A stretch of 64,000 bases of DNA, from contig NZ_JAKSYM010000063.1 in the NCBI RefSeq assembly GCF_022829545.1, forward strand, positions 16,019-80,018, written 5' to 3'. The stretch comes from Methylobacterium sp. J-030. GTDB lineage: Bacteria > Pseudomonadota > Alphaproteobacteria > Rhizobiales > Beijerinckiaceae. Position numbers and translations under genes: made by a program. The notes below the pieces were generated by a model. It saw nothing but the letters and a program-made list of their open reading frames with translations, made no database searches and was not told where the DNA came from. Below are positions 53,462-63,845 of the stretch, in pieces (positions within the stretch are counted from its first letter, which is position 1; each line of letters opens with the position of its first letter).

Positions 53462-54514
53462 ATGTATGAGGGCGACGGCCGGTTTCCCCGGGTCGACGGC
53501 AAGCGCGATATCTCCGCCTACACGACGCTGACGATGAGCACGGACGCGGTGCCGCTTCGCGCGCGCTTCGATTACTGGATCGAGGCTTGCCGATCCATGT
53601 TCGGCGGTTTCGAGTTCGTCGATCTGGAGCCGAAGGGGTTTCAGGCCGCCGTGAACGTGCTGACCGTCGACAACCTCACGATCAGCCATTACGTCGGCGT
53701 GCCCCATGCCATGATCCGGACGAAGTCGCACATCCGCTCCGCGGATAACGATTTCTATCTCGTCATCCTGGCGTCGGAGCGGACGTTCAGGATGGAACAC
53801 GGCCGATACTGTAGGTCCGGCCCGGGCGGGATCGCGCTCATGGACAACACCCAGCCCTTTGTGGGGGGGCATCCGGAAGGCCTGGACATCATCAATGTCT
53901 TCATCCCGCGGGCCGTGCTGGAACGCGCCGTCGGGCCGGCCCGGTCCCTGACGGGACTGACGATCGACGCGACGCAGACGAGCTTTCCCATCATCACGTC
54001 GTACCTCGCGACGCTGATCAAGCACAGCGCGACGCTCGATCCGGAACGGCAGGCGCGGATGGCCGCGGTCGCCGTCGAGCTCATCGCGGCGGGTTTCTCG
54101 GAGAAGCTTCAGACCGACCCGCCCCGGTCCCTGAGCGGCGCCGCGATCCTCAGCCGGGCGCAGGCCTTCATCGCCGATCATCTTGGTGTCGAGGGCCTGT
54201 CGATCAACGACGTGGCGGCCGGTCTCAACATCTCGGTCCGCCGCCTTCAGGAGGTGGCCAGTGCGGAAAGCGTCGCGCTGATGGACTGGATGTGGGAGCG
54301 GCGTATGCAACAGGCACGCGCGAAGCTCGCCGATCCGGCCCAGATCTCCGTGCCGGTCGGGCTCATCGCGTATCAATGCGGCTTCGCCAGCCAAGCCCAT
54401 TTCTCACGCCGCTTCAAAGAGCGGTTCGGTCAGACGCCGACGGAGTACAAGGCAGCGTCCAGCATCACGCGAGCCGCGCAGACCGCGCGACCTGTCCTAT
54501 CCGCCTTGCGGTGA
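53462..54514 (+). CDS. AraC-family transcriptional regulator
   Basis: 350 residues from ATG 53462. The N-terminal 230 residues resemble the AraC-binding-like domain 2 family (RFDYWIEACRSMFGGFEF, and IRSADNDFYLVILASERTFRME). The C-terminal double helix-turn-helix (about 245-335) includes LSINDVAAGLNISVRRLQEV and GLIAYQCGFASQAHFSRRFKE with the usual PTEYK end. The ligand and targets are unknown. The AT-rich patch lies upstream. Confidence 0.88.
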   Translation: MYEGDGRFPRVDGKRDISAYTTLTMSTDAVPLRARFDYWIEACRSMFGGFEFVDLEPKGFQAAVNVLTVDNLTISHYVGVPHAMIRTKSHIRSADNDFYLVILASERTFRMEHGRYCRSGPGGIALMDNTQPFVGGHPEGLDIINVFIPRAVLERAVGPARSLTGLTIDATQTSFPIITSYLATLIKHSATLDPERQARMAAVAVELIAAGFSEKLQTDPPRSLSGAAILSRAQAFIADHLGVEGLSINDVAAGLNISVRRLQEVASAESVALMDWMWERRMQQARAKLADPAQISVPVGLIAYQCGFASQAHFSRRFKERFGQTPTEYKAASSITRAAQTARPVLSALR

Positions 54515-54545
54515 AGGGCGCGGAGCCCGGAGGCCGTGGGTTCCG

Positions 54546-54953
54546 TCAGACGAAGGCGGGCTGGACCTCTTCGACCTTGGGACGCCGCACGGCGCGGCTG
54601 CGCGGCGCGGGCTCGAACCCGTCGGCGAAGCTGCAGCGGTAGACCAGCTCGTCTGCCGGTCCCAAACCGGTGACCAGCGGCACCGTCACGGTGTCGCCGG
54701 AGAAGCGCCAGCCGCGCGCGCCCTTGTCCCAGTAGAGCCAGACCGTGCCGGGATAGCCCCGCAGGGTGAACACCGCGGCCTTGCGCGACAGGGCCTGCAC
54801 GGCCCGCGGCGCGTACATGCCCTTGTCCCGATAAGCCTGTTGCGTCGCCTCGGGCTGACGGTCCATGAAGGTGTTGCGCACCAGATGAATCGTCGCGCCC
54901 GGCTTCCCGAGAAACCGCTTGAATTCCGTCAGATTCCGCAGGATGACCGCCAT
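54546..54953 (-). CDS. hypothetical protein
   Basis: 135 residues from ATG 54953, which has GAGGAG seven bases upstream. It has a basic and aromatic middle (HLVRNTFMDRQPEATQQAYR and GYPGTVWLYWDKGARGW) and a C-terminal Arg/Pro-rich tail. The strand-rich pattern suggests a small soluble beta protein. It is convergent with the AraC gene. No family recognised. Confidence 0.6.
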   Translation of the reverse strand: MAVILRNLTEFKRFLGKPGATIHLVRNTFMDRQPEATQQAYRDKGMYAPRAVQALSRKAAVFTLRGYPGTVWLYWDKGARGWRFSGDTVTVPLVTGLGPADELVYRCSFADGFEPAPRSRAVRRPKVEEVQPAFV

Positions 54954-55288
54954 CGCGGGTCTCCTCGCTTGCTCCGTGCAGCCCGCGTCTCCGCGCCCGC
55001 ACCCACTCGATCCGTCGAGTTGAGCGATTCCCATGATTGATTGCGTGACCGGGCGAGGGGTGCTGCGGCGCATATCAACAGATTCGACGACTTATACCCA
55101 GATTCTGCGAATCGACGGCCCGGAGAGACTCGCTCCGATGTCGGAATCGACTCTGCGGACCGTACTGAATCCTGTCGACCAACCGTGAAGATTCGGAATC
55201 GCGTCTCGAAAGTCCTGCCACGCTTGTCCTCAATGAGTCCGATTCGTCTGGACTTGACCCGCATCGCCAACTGGCGCGTTTGTCTCGG
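54954..55288. other. intergenic region before the VWA gene
   Basis: 335 bp. No gene supported. It is less GC-rich near 55130-55240 and should contain promoters for both flanking genes. Confidence 0.35.
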
Positions 55289-56464
55289 ATGCTGCTGCAG
55301 TTCTTCACGGCCCTGCGGGACGCCAAGGTCCCCGTCTCCCTGAAGGAGTACCTGACCCTGCTGGGCGCCCTCGACCGGGGTCTCGCGGGGCACGAGGTCG
55401 AGGCCTTCTATTTCCTGTCGCGCACGGCGCTGGTGAAGGACGAAGCGCATCTCGACCGGTTCGACCGGGTGTTCGGCACGGTGTTCAAGGGCCTCCAGAC
55501 CCTCGGGGAGGTGGTCGAGCCTACGGCCATCCCGGAGGAATGGCTGAGGAAGCTCGCCGAAAAGTACCTGACCGAGGCCGAGAAGGCGGAGCTGAAGGCG
55601 CTCGGCTGGGACAAGCTGTTCGAGACCCTGAAGCAGCGTCTGGCCGAGCAGAAGGGGCGCCACCAGGGCGGCTCGAAATGGATCGGCACCGGCGGGACCT
55701 CGCCGTTCGGCGCCTACGGCTACAACCCGGAAGGGATCCGCATCGGCCAGGACGGCAACCGCAACTTCCGGGCCGTGAAGGTCTGGGACAAACGGGAGTT
55801 CAAGGATCTCGACGACGACCGGGAGATCGGCGCCCGGAACATGCGCCTCGCCCTGCGCCGCCTGCGCCGCTTCGCCCGCACGGGGGCGGCCGAGGAACTC
55901 GACCTCGACGGCACGATCCGCGCCAGCGCCCGCCAGGGCTACATCGACGTGAAGCTGCGGCCGGAGCGGCGCAACGCCGTGAAGGTGCTGCTGTTCCTCG
56001 ATGTCGGCGGCTCGATGGACTGGCACATCGAGCAGGCGGAGGCGTTGTTCTCGGCCGCGCGCTCGGAGTTCAAGCACCTCGCGCACTACTACTTCCACAA
56101 CTGCCCCTACGAGGCGGTCTGGACCGAGAACCGGCGCCGCCACGAGGCGAAGACGTCGCTGCTCGACGTGATCCGCACCTACGGCAGCGACTACCGGCTC
56201 GTCTTCGTGGGCGACGCCGCGATGAGCCCCTACGAGATCGCCACGGCCGGCGGCTCGGTGGAGCACTGGAACGAGGAGGCCGGCGCGGTGTGGATGCAGC
56301 GGCTCCTCGACCATTTTCCGAAGGCGGCTTGGCTCAACCCGGTGCCGGAGACCCACTGGGGCTACACGCAGTCGATCGGCATGATGCAGCGGCTCGTCTC
56401 GGGCCGGATGTTCCCGCTGACCCTGGAGGGGCTCGACGCGGCGGCGCGGGCGCTGGTGCGGTAG
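55289..56464 (+). CDS. CoxE-like VWA-domain protein
   Basis: 391 residues. The N-terminal half is helical (FFTALRDAKVPVSLKEYLTL), typical of the CoxE/COG3825 family. The VWA domain (about 230-380) has an unusual MIDAS start DVGGSMD (D-x-G-x-S rather than D-x-S-x-S, as in the CoxE-like group), and VFVGDAAMSPYE. CoxE-type proteins usually work with a MoxR AAA ATPase in metalloenzyme maturation; no MoxR gene is adjacent here. TTG 55280 is an alternative start three codons upstream. Confidence 0.85.
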   Translation: MLLQFFTALRDAKVPVSLKEYLTLLGALDRGLAGHEVEAFYFLSRTALVKDEAHLDRFDRVFGTVFKGLQTLGEVVEPTAIPEEWLRKLAEKYLTEAEKAELKALGWDKLFETLKQRLAEQKGRHQGGSKWIGTGGTSPFGAYGYNPEGIRIGQDGNRNFRAVKVWDKREFKDLDDDREIGARNMRLALRRLRRFARTGAAEELDLDGTIRASARQGYIDVKLRPERRNAVKVLLFLDVGGSMDWHIEQAEALFSAARSEFKHLAHYYFHNCPYEAVWTENRRRHEAKTSLLDVIRTYGSDYRLVFVGDAAMSPYEIATAGGSVEHWNEEAGAVWMQRLLDHFPKAAWLNPVPETHWGYTQSIGMMQRLVSGRMFPLTLEGLDAAARALVR

Positions 56465-56747
56465 GGAGGCGCCCGGGCCGTTCGCGGCTGGCATGGGCGA
56501 CCGGGCCTCGAAGGCGGCCCCGTGTCAGATGTTGCGCATGGGCCGGGGGCGTTCTGCGCCGCGTTCGAGGGCCGGACCGCGCGGCAGGCGAGCCCGCACC
56601 CGCCCGGACCCCGTCATAATCGCCGGATGGCCCGCCTTCCAGGCCGCGAAACGCGGCGCCAGGCTCCGGGCCGACATCGGAGACGTGTGCAGCCGGTTGC
56701 CCGCAGGGCGGCGGGAGGGGCGGGCCCCCCGACCCGCCGGGGCGCCC

Positions 56748-59700
56748 CTACGCCCCGTCGAACCGCCCGCTGGCATGGGCCAGCATCGTGTAGACCTTGC
56801 CGGTCTCCGAGGTGAGATACGCGTCGGTCCGCTTGGCGTCGCTGTCGTTCTTGACCACGTCGCCGAGCAGGCGCTCGAACTCGCTGACGTAGCGGTCCAC
56901 GCTGCGGCGGAACTCCCCGTCCGCCCGGTAGCGGCGCTGGATCTCCGTGAAGGTCGTCCGCCCCTGCGGCGTGTAGATCCGCGGGTCGAACAGGTTCGGC
57001 TCGCCCCGGCGGTACCGCTCCCACAGGTCGACCGCGGTCCGGTGCTCGATCATCTTGGCGATGTCGGTCGAGATCGTGTCGAGGGCGATCCGCCCGGTCT
57101 CGGCAGGCGCCACAGCGGGCCGGCGGGCCGACGCGGCGGGGGCCGGCGCGTCGGCGGCCGGCACCTCCTCGTCGTCGTCCAGCGAGGCGCGGGTCAGCAG
57201 GTCGGACAGCCAACCCCGCTTGTCGCCGGGCCGCGTCGGAGCGGCGCCCCGGGGCGGCGTGGTCGGGCGCGGAGCCTCGATCCGGGCCGTGCTGCCCGCG
57301 GCAGGCCGCGGCGCCGCGGGCAGCGCCGGCAGCGAAGGCGCCGCCGGGGCGGGAGCCGCAGCGGTGGGCGCGGGCGCGAAGGCGGCCAGCGGCGCCGCCT
57401 CGGGGGCGATCGGCGCCGCGACCGAACGGCTGCCACCCTCGGCGGTCCGCCGCTGCGTCTGCGGCTGGGCGACATCCACCGAGCGGCCGGAGCGGGAGAC
57501 CAGGGACGAGAGCTCGTTGAGCGCTTTGATCTGGTCGGCCACCACCCGGCGCATCTCGCCCGTGGCGTCCTGCGTCTCGCGGGGCAGTTCGAGCACGCCC
57601 TTGGCGAGTTCGGCACGGGTCGCGTCGAGTTCGCCGCGGATCGAGCCCGCCATCTCGCGGAGCGCCGAGAACGAGTCGCCGAAGCTGGCCTGAGCCTCCT
57701 GGAAGCCGGTGCGCATGTCGCGCGCCGCCTCCTCGATGGCCTGCCGCACGTTCTGAGCGGTCTTCTCGCCCTCGGCGCTGGCGCTCTCCTTCAGGTCGGC
57801 GAAGGCGCTCGTCACCGAGGCGCCGGCGCCCGCCGCGGTCCGGGTCAGGGTCTCACCGACGCTGCGGGCGCGCTCCTCGGCGGCGCGCAGGGTCTGCTCG
57901 ATCGTCCGCTCCAGGGCCTTGCCGTTCTGCTCCAGGGCGGCGGCGCGCGTTTCGAATGCGGCCAGCGCCGCGGTGAGCGCCGTCTCGCGGCCCGACAGGG
58001 TCGAACCCAGGCGCTCCTCGATGGCGGCGAGGGAGGCGGCCGCCCGGTCGAGGGCCGCCACGTGCGCGGCGGTCTGCTCGGCGAGCGAGCGGCCGCGCCC
58101 GTCGAGGGTCTCGGCGAGGCGGGCGGCCTCGCTCAGCGCCCCGTCGGCGGCGCCGCGCAGGGCCTCGACCTGGGACGAGACGCCCGCGCTCGCCCGGCCG
58201 GTCTCGGTGGCGATGCGCTCCAACGCCGCCTGGACCTGCTCGATCCGGCCCGCCAGGCCCTGCTCGATCGCGCCGAGATTGGTGTCGGCTCCGGCCACGA
58301 GATCGCTGAGGGCGCGGTTGGCCGCCTCGATCCGCTGGAGCAGGCTGCCGAGTTCGCGGCCCATCCGGTCGTTGGTCTCGAACAGCTCCGAGAGGGTGCG
58401 GCCGGCCCCGTCCTCGACGGCGGCGCGCAGCAGCTCGGCCGAGGCCCGCGACTGCACGGCCAGCTCCTCGGTCCGCTCCCGCAGGCTCTCGGCCAGCGGC
58501 ATCCCGGTCTCGGACAATGCCCGCTCGATCGCCTCGGCCCGGTCGGCCAGGGCGCGGGCGAGGTCGAGCATCGGCCCGTCGATGGCGCCGCGCAGGCGCT
58601 CGACATGGCCCTCCAGGGCGTCGCCGACGGTGCGGCCGCTGTCGTCGAGGCCGGCCAGCAGGGCGCCGCCGCGGTCCTCGATCGCGCGCACCAGCGCCTC
58701 GGCGCTCTCAGCGAGGCGGCGCGACAGGGCATCGCCGCGGGCATCCACCAGGGCGCCCAGGGCGTCGGTCCGCCGCTCGAAGGCCGCTCCCAGCGCCTCG
58801 ATGCGGGCATCGATCAGGCCAGCCAGGACCGCCTCGCGCCGGCCGAGCGTCTCGGCCACGGCCGCGTTGTGGGCGTCGACCTGCTCGGCATGGGCGCGCG
58901 CCCGCTCGTCCAGGGCGAAGACGAGGTTCGCGGTGCGCTCGTCCACGAGACTCGCGAAGGCCTCGTGGCGATCGTCGAAGGCGGTGGCCAGGGTGTCGGC
59001 GCGCTGCGCCACCAGGGTCGCGAACAGCCGCATCCGGCTGTCGATGCGCTGGGTGAAGGCGTCCGCGCGGGCATCGACGCCCTGGGCCAGGGACTCGCTG
59101 TGCGCCGCCACGGTCTGCGCCAGGGACGCGGCGCGGTCCTGCACGACGTCGTCGAGGGCGCGCAGGCGGGTGTCGAACACCTCCACCAGGGCGCCGGTGC
59201 GGCCGTGGGCGGTGTCGATCAGGGTCTGGCTGCGCTCGTCCAGCAGCCCCTCGATCGCCGCGCGCGCCTCCTCGAAGGTGGTCCGCAGCGCCGCGATCCG
59301 GCCGTCGACCCGCTCGGACACGTCGCGGCCGGTCCCCTCGACGACCGCGCCAAGGCGGGTCTGAACCCGCTCGAACAGCGCTTGCAGCTCGCCCGTCCGC
59401 TCGCGGAGGGTCTCGGCGAGTTGGCCTTCGCGCGCCTCCAGCAGGCCCGCGATGGCGGGGTGCGCCTTGTCGATGGTCGCCTGGAGCGCCTGGGTCCGCT
59501 GCTCGATCGTGCCGGCGATCTGGCGGCCGCGGACATCCACGAGGCGGTCGATCTCGCCCTGCGCCCGCTCGAACAAGCCCTGCAGGTCGGCGAGGCGGTT
59601 ATCCAGGAGGTCCGCCATCTGGGCGGGCGCCGCGTCGAGGGTCGTGCGCAGGCCTTCGGTTCGGGCCGCGATCGCGTCGGCGACCTCCCGGCCGCGCCCG

Positions 59701-62700
59701 TCCACGAGGTCGCGCAGGCCGGCTTGAGCCTCCTCGAACAGGGTCTGGAGACGCTGCGTGCGTGCGTCGAGGGTGGCGGCGAGCTGGCGCTCGCGGGTCT
59801 CGACCAGCGCCGAGACGGCGGCGGGCGCCTCCTCCAGCACGGTGCGGAGCGACTGGATCCGCGCGTCGACCGTGGCGGCGAAGCGGCCGCCACCGCCCTC
59901 GACCAGCGCGTCGAGGGCCGATTGGGCCTCCTCGAACAGGGTGCGCAGGGCCTGGGCCCGGGCGGTGAGCGTGTCGGCGAGGCGGTTGCCCCGGCCCTCG
60001 ACCAGGGTCTCGAGATGGCCGAGCCGCTCGTCGAACAGGCTGCCGAGCTGCCGGGTCCGGTCCTCCAGGGCGCCGGTCGCGGTGCCGAATACGCCCTCCA
60101 GGGCGGCGACGAGCGCCTGGCCGCGGCCGTCCAGCGCGTCGTTGATCGGCCCCATGCGGCCGTCGAGGGTGGCGGCCAGGGTGCCGGCGTGACCGTCCAG
60201 CATCACGCGGATCTGGTTGGTGCGGTCGTCGAGCAGGGTGTGGACCGAGCGCACGCCGTCGTCGAGCAGGCCGCTGATGTCGGCGGTGCGGCTCGACAGG
60301 GTGTGGCCGAGGCGGCCCTCGCCGTCGTCGAGCATCCGCTCGGCATCCGCGATGGTCTGCTGAAGCTTGGCCAGCACGCTCTCGCCGCGCTGGTCGATCA
60401 GCTCGGCGAGCGAGGTGCCGCCGCGGTCGAACAGGCGGGCGAGCTCGGTGATCCGGCCGCCGATCGCCCCGAATACCGCCCGGCCCTTCTCGTCGAGCTC
60501 GCCCGACAGGTTCGCGATGCGCTCGTCAACGAGGCGGGCGAGCAGGTCGGCGCGCTCGGCGAAGGCCGCGTGCAGGGCTTCGGTTCGGCCCGACAGAGAC
60601 GTCTCCAGGCCGTCCGTGGCCGCCGCGATCGAGGCGGTGAGCGCCTGGACGCGCTCGGCCATGGCGCCGTCGAGGCCGCCGGTCCGGTCGGCGATCGTCG
60701 CGACGAGGTCGCGGGTCCGGCCGGCCAGCTCCTCGTCCACCGCGCGGGTGCGCGCCTCGATCAGGCGGATCGCCTCGAAGGCCTGAACGCCAAAACTCTC
60801 GTCCACGAGGCGGGCGCGCTCCTCCAGCGTCTCGGCAATCGCCTGGAGCCGGCTGACCACGCCGGCATCGAACTGGCCGGCGCTCTCCTCGATCCGGCGG
60901 GCGATCTCGCCCGTGTGCCGGGCAATGTCGTGCCCGAGGCCGGAGGTGCGGCCTTCGAGCATCTCCGCGAGGCCGCGATGCCCCTCGGCCATGATGCGCG
61001 CCATCTCGTCGGTGCGGGCACGCAGGGTCTCGTCCACCGCGCTGGCGCGGGTGCCGAGATGGCTGTCGATATGGCCGACGAGTTCCGCCACGGCCGCGCC
61101 GATCTCGGCGGCCCGCTGGGCGGAGCGCTCCTCCAGGCTCCCCAGATGGGTCTCGATCAGGCTGCCGGCCTCTTGGGCGCGGGCCGTGATCGTCTCGGCC
61201 ACGGCCTGCCCCTTGCCGGTCAGCAGACGGTCCATCTCCTCCAGCCGGGCGCCGACGGTCTCGCCGAGCGCCGCGGTGTCGCGACCGATCCGGTCGGCCA
61301 GGATGTCGCCGCGGGCGATGGTCTCCTTCAGGGCGTTGAGGCGGTTGCCGAGCGTCTCGTCGATCGCCCGAACCCGCCCGTCGGCGGTCTCTGCGAAGCT
61401 GGCGCCGGTCTGGCTGAGCGTGTCGGCGATGCGCGTGCCCTGGCTCGCCACGGCGAGCACGATGTCGCGGCCCGTGACGCTGATGCGGGCCTGGGTCTCG
61501 TCGGCGTGGCCGGCGAGCAGCGCGGCGACGCTGCGTCCGTGCTCGCCGAAAGCGGCCTCCATCTCACCGATCCGGGCGGCGAGGTCGGCCGAGATCGCGC
61601 GGGCGGCCTCGGCGAGGCTGCCGGTGGCGTCGCCGGTGCGGGCTGCGAGCTCGCGGTTGAGGTCGTCGAGAGCGGTGCGGACGGCGGAGACCGCCTCCAA
61701 GCCGCGGGCTCCGAGATCCGTGCCGGCGCGGTCGGCGGATTCCAGGAACCGGGCCATGAGGGTGGCGGTCTCGGCCTCGACGGCGCCCGCCACCTCGGCG
61801 GAGGCCGCGCGCAGGGTCTCAAGGGTTGCGGCGAGCCGCTCGGCAGCGTCCCGGGTCTGCACCTCGGCGGCTGTGCCGGTTCGCTCGGCGGCGGCGGCCA
61901 GAAGGTCGGCTGCCTCCTCGGCACCGCGCCGGAGCGCCGCGGCCGCCTCGGCGGTGCGGCCGTCGATCGCCTCGGACAAGCCATCGACCGTGCCGCGCAG
62001 GGACTGGACCGCGCCGGCCGCCCCTGTCTCGAAGCCCCGGCCCAGGGCCGTGAAGGCGGCTTCCAAGCTGGCCGCGACCGTGTCGGTCCGCCGCGCGATG
62101 CCGCTCCCGGCGCGCTCGGCGGCGTCGGCGACGCGGGTCTCGAGAGACGCCGCCCGCACCGTCACGGTCTCGTCGAGCCGGTCCGCGATGCCGTCCATGC
62201 GCGCGGCGACGGCGCCGCCGCGCTCGGTCAGGGCGTCGGCGATCCGCTCGGCGGCTCCGATCAGCTCGTCGCGGACCGCGCCGGCCCGGGCGGTCAGGCT
62301 CTCGCCGGCCCCGCCGGCGGCGAGCGCCAGGGCGGCCTGCGCGTCGCGCCCACGGCCCTCGATCGCCTCTGCGACCGACAGGCCCGTGGTCTCGATCTCA
62401 GCCCGCAGCGCGGTGCCGCGGCCGGCGATGTCCTGCGCCAGGGCCGAGCCGGTCTCGGCGAAGCGCGCCGTGATCTCGGCGCCCATCGCGCCGAACCGGT
62501 CGGTCAGCTCCGAGCCGCGCGACAGGAACACGGTCTCCAGCCCGGTCGCCGAGCGCTCGAAGCTCTCGCGTACCGCGCCGGCCTGGCGCTCCAAAGCGGC
62601 GCCGACCTGCGCGCCGGTCTCCTCGATGCTGCGGGCCAGGGTCCCAGCGTTCTCGGAAAGGCGCCCCGCCAGGGCGGTGCCGGCCGCCTCGAAGGCGCCG

Positions 62701-63845
62701 GTCGCCTCGCCGGCCCGGCCCTCGAAGGCGCGGGTCAGGTCCGCGCCGACCTCCTGAAGGCTGCCGCGCACGGCCTCGCTGGTGGCCGTCAGGGTGTCGA
62801 TCAGGTCGCTGCCGCGGGCGGTCATCAGGCCAACCACCCGGTCCCCGGCCTCGCCGAGGGAGGCGGTGATCGCGGCGCCGCGGGTCTCCAGGGCCCCGGT
62901 CACGCGCTCGCCCGCGCCGTCGAGGGCGGTCACGATCCGGTCGGAGGCGCCCTCCAATTCCTGGCTGAGGCTCTGGTGCGAACCGGTGATGGCGTTGCGC
63001 ACCCGGTCGGCGTTGGTGACGATCGCCTCGCGCTGCGCCACCAGCTCCTCGACAAGCGAGCGGATGCGGATCTCGTTGTCGGAATAGGCGCGCTCCAGGG
63101 TGGCGATCTCGCCGCGCACCAGAGTCTCCAGCTCGCCCGCGCGGGCGAGCGCGCGCTCGACGCCGTCGCCGACCGCGGCCACCTCGCGGCGCACGGTCTG
63201 CGACATGGTCAGCACCGCGTCGGTGGAGAAGCTCTCGGGTTCGGCGAGCCGCACCGCGACCTCGCCGACCGCGCGGGCGACGAGGCGCATCTCCTGGGCG
63301 CGCACCGCCAGCATGGCGGCGATCACGAACAGCACGACCGGGCCGAACAGGGCCGCGGCGCCGACGCTCGCCTGAAGCGCGGTGAGCCCCGCGACGACGC
63401 CGCGCAGGTCGCCCTCGGACTTCGTCCAGGCGATCAGCACGAGGGCGCCGATCCAGGCGAGGCCGGAGGCGAGCGCGAAGAGATAGGGCTTGGGCGAGGA
63501 GCGCACCCGCAGGGTCTGCTGCAGGATGCCGATGTTGCGCCGGTCGTCGTTGGCTACGAGCGAACGGTCGGGGGGCAGGAGCCCGCCCTCACGGCGCGGG
63601 CGCTCGAGGCCCGGCGGGGGCAGGTCGGAGGCGAGCGGCGGATCGAGGTCGAGCCGCGGCGGCATGGTCCGGCCGGCCGCGTCGAGCCCTCCGTCGAGCA
63701 GCGGATCGGCGTCGCCGACGTCGGGCAGGCGCGGCTCGGCGCGGCCTTCGAAGCCGTGGGGCGTCAGGGCGTCGAGGTTCAGCGCCTGCTCGATCGCAGA
63801 GAGCGCGGCCTCGGCCGGGTCCTTCAGCTTCTTTTCGGTCGCCAT
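56748..63845 (-). CDS. giant coiled-coil membrane protein, growth-pole-ring (GPR) like
   Basis: 2365 residues. The N-terminal ~115 residues are Pro-rich and cytoplasmic, two membrane helices follow (about 121-140 and 160-181), then about 1900 residues of Ala/Arg/Glu/Asp/Leu-rich helical repeats resembling apolipoprotein (units like LDERTANLVFALDERAR), a disordered Pro/Ala linker (about 2130-2250) and a conserved C-terminal segment (DLWERYRRGEPNLFDPRIYT onward). This layout and length fit the Agrobacterium GPR protein that forms a ring at the growing pole of Hyphomicrobiales. Alternative: another polar or division scaffold. Start ATG 63845. Confidence 0.75.
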   Translation of the reverse strand: MATEKKLKDPAEAALSAIEQALNLDALTPHGFEGRAEPRLPDVGDADPLLDGGLDAAGRTMPPRLDLDPPLASDLPPPGLERPRREGGLLPPDRSLVANDDRRNIGILQQTLRVRSSPKPYLFALASGLAWIGALVLIAWTKSEGDLRGVVAGLTALQASVGAAALFGPVVLFVIAAMLAVRAQEMRLVARAVGEVAVRLAEPESFSTDAVLTMSQTVRREVAAVGDGVERALARAGELETLVRGEIATLERAYSDNEIRIRSLVEELVAQREAIVTNADRVRNAITGSHQSLSQELEGASDRIVTALDGAGERVTGALETRGAAITASLGEAGDRVVGLMTARGSDLIDTLTATSEAVRGSLQEVGADLTRAFEGRAGEATGAFEAAGTALAGRLSENAGTLARSIEETGAQVGAALERQAGAVRESFERSATGLETVFLSRGSELTDRFGAMGAEITARFAETGSALAQDIAGRGTALRAEIETTGLSVAEAIEGRGRDAQAALALAAGGAGESLTARAGAVRDELIGAAERIADALTERGGAVAARMDGIADRLDETVTVRAASLETRVADAAERAGSGIARRTDTVAASLEAAFTALGRGFETGAAGAVQSLRGTVDGLSEAIDGRTAEAAAALRRGAEEAADLLAAAAERTGTAAEVQTRDAAERLAATLETLRAASAEVAGAVEAETATLMARFLESADRAGTDLGARGLEAVSAVRTALDDLNRELAARTGDATGSLAEAARAISADLAARIGEMEAAFGEHGRSVAALLAGHADETQARISVTGRDIVLAVASQGTRIADTLSQTGASFAETADGRVRAIDETLGNRLNALKETIARGDILADRIGRDTAALGETVGARLEEMDRLLTGKGQAVAETITARAQEAGSLIETHLGSLEERSAQRAAEIGAAVAELVGHIDSHLGTRASAVDETLRARTDEMARIMAEGHRGLAEMLEGRTSGLGHDIARHTGEIARRIEESAGQFDAGVVSRLQAIAETLEERARLVDESFGVQAFEAIRLIEARTRAVDEELAGRTRDLVATIADRTGGLDGAMAERVQALTASIAAATDGLETSLSGRTEALHAAFAERADLLARLVDERIANLSGELDEKGRAVFGAIGGRITELARLFDRGGTSLAELIDQRGESVLAKLQQTIADAERMLDDGEGRLGHTLSSRTADISGLLDDGVRSVHTLLDDRTNQIRVMLDGHAGTLAATLDGRMGPINDALDGRGQALVAALEGVFGTATGALEDRTRQLGSLFDERLGHLETLVEGRGNRLADTLTARAQALRTLFEEAQSALDALVEGGGGRFAATVDARIQSLRTVLEEAPAAVSALVETRERQLAATLDARTQRLQTLFEEAQAGLRDLVDGRGREVADAIAARTEGLRTTLDAAPAQMADLLDNRLADLQGLFERAQGEIDRLVDVRGRQIAGTIEQRTQALQATIDKAHPAIAGLLEAREGQLAETLRERTGELQALFERVQTRLGAVVEGTGRDVSERVDGRIAALRTTFEEARAAIEGLLDERSQTLIDTAHGRTGALVEVFDTRLRALDDVVQDRAASLAQTVAAHSESLAQGVDARADAFTQRIDSRMRLFATLVAQRADTLATAFDDRHEAFASLVDERTANLVFALDERARAHAEQVDAHNAAVAETLGRREAVLAGLIDARIEALGAAFERRTDALGALVDARGDALSRRLAESAEALVRAIEDRGGALLAGLDDSGRTVGDALEGHVERLRGAIDGPMLDLARALADRAEAIERALSETGMPLAESLRERTEELAVQSRASAELLRAAVEDGAGRTLSELFETNDRMGRELGSLLQRIEAANRALSDLVAGADTNLGAIEQGLAGRIEQVQAALERIATETGRASAGVSSQVEALRGAADGALSEAARLAETLDGRGRSLAEQTAAHVAALDRAAASLAAIEERLGSTLSGRETALTAALAAFETRAAALEQNGKALERTIEQTLRAAEERARSVGETLTRTAAGAGASVTSAFADLKESASAEGEKTAQNVRQAIEEAARDMRTGFQEAQASFGDSFSALREMAGSIRGELDATRAELAKGVLELPRETQDATGEMRRVVADQIKALNELSSLVSRSGRSVDVAQPQTQRRTAEGGSRSVAAPIAPEAAPLAAFAPAPTAAAPAPAAPSLPALPAAPRPAAGSTARIEAPRPTTPPRGAAPTRPGDKRGWLSDLLTRASLDDDEEVPAADAPAPAASARRPAVAPAETGRIALDTISTDIAKMIEHRTAVDLWERYRRGEPNLFDPRIYTPQGRTTFTEIQRRYRADGEFRRSVDRYVSEFERLLGDVVKNDSDAKRTDAYLTSETGKVYTMLAHASGRFDGA

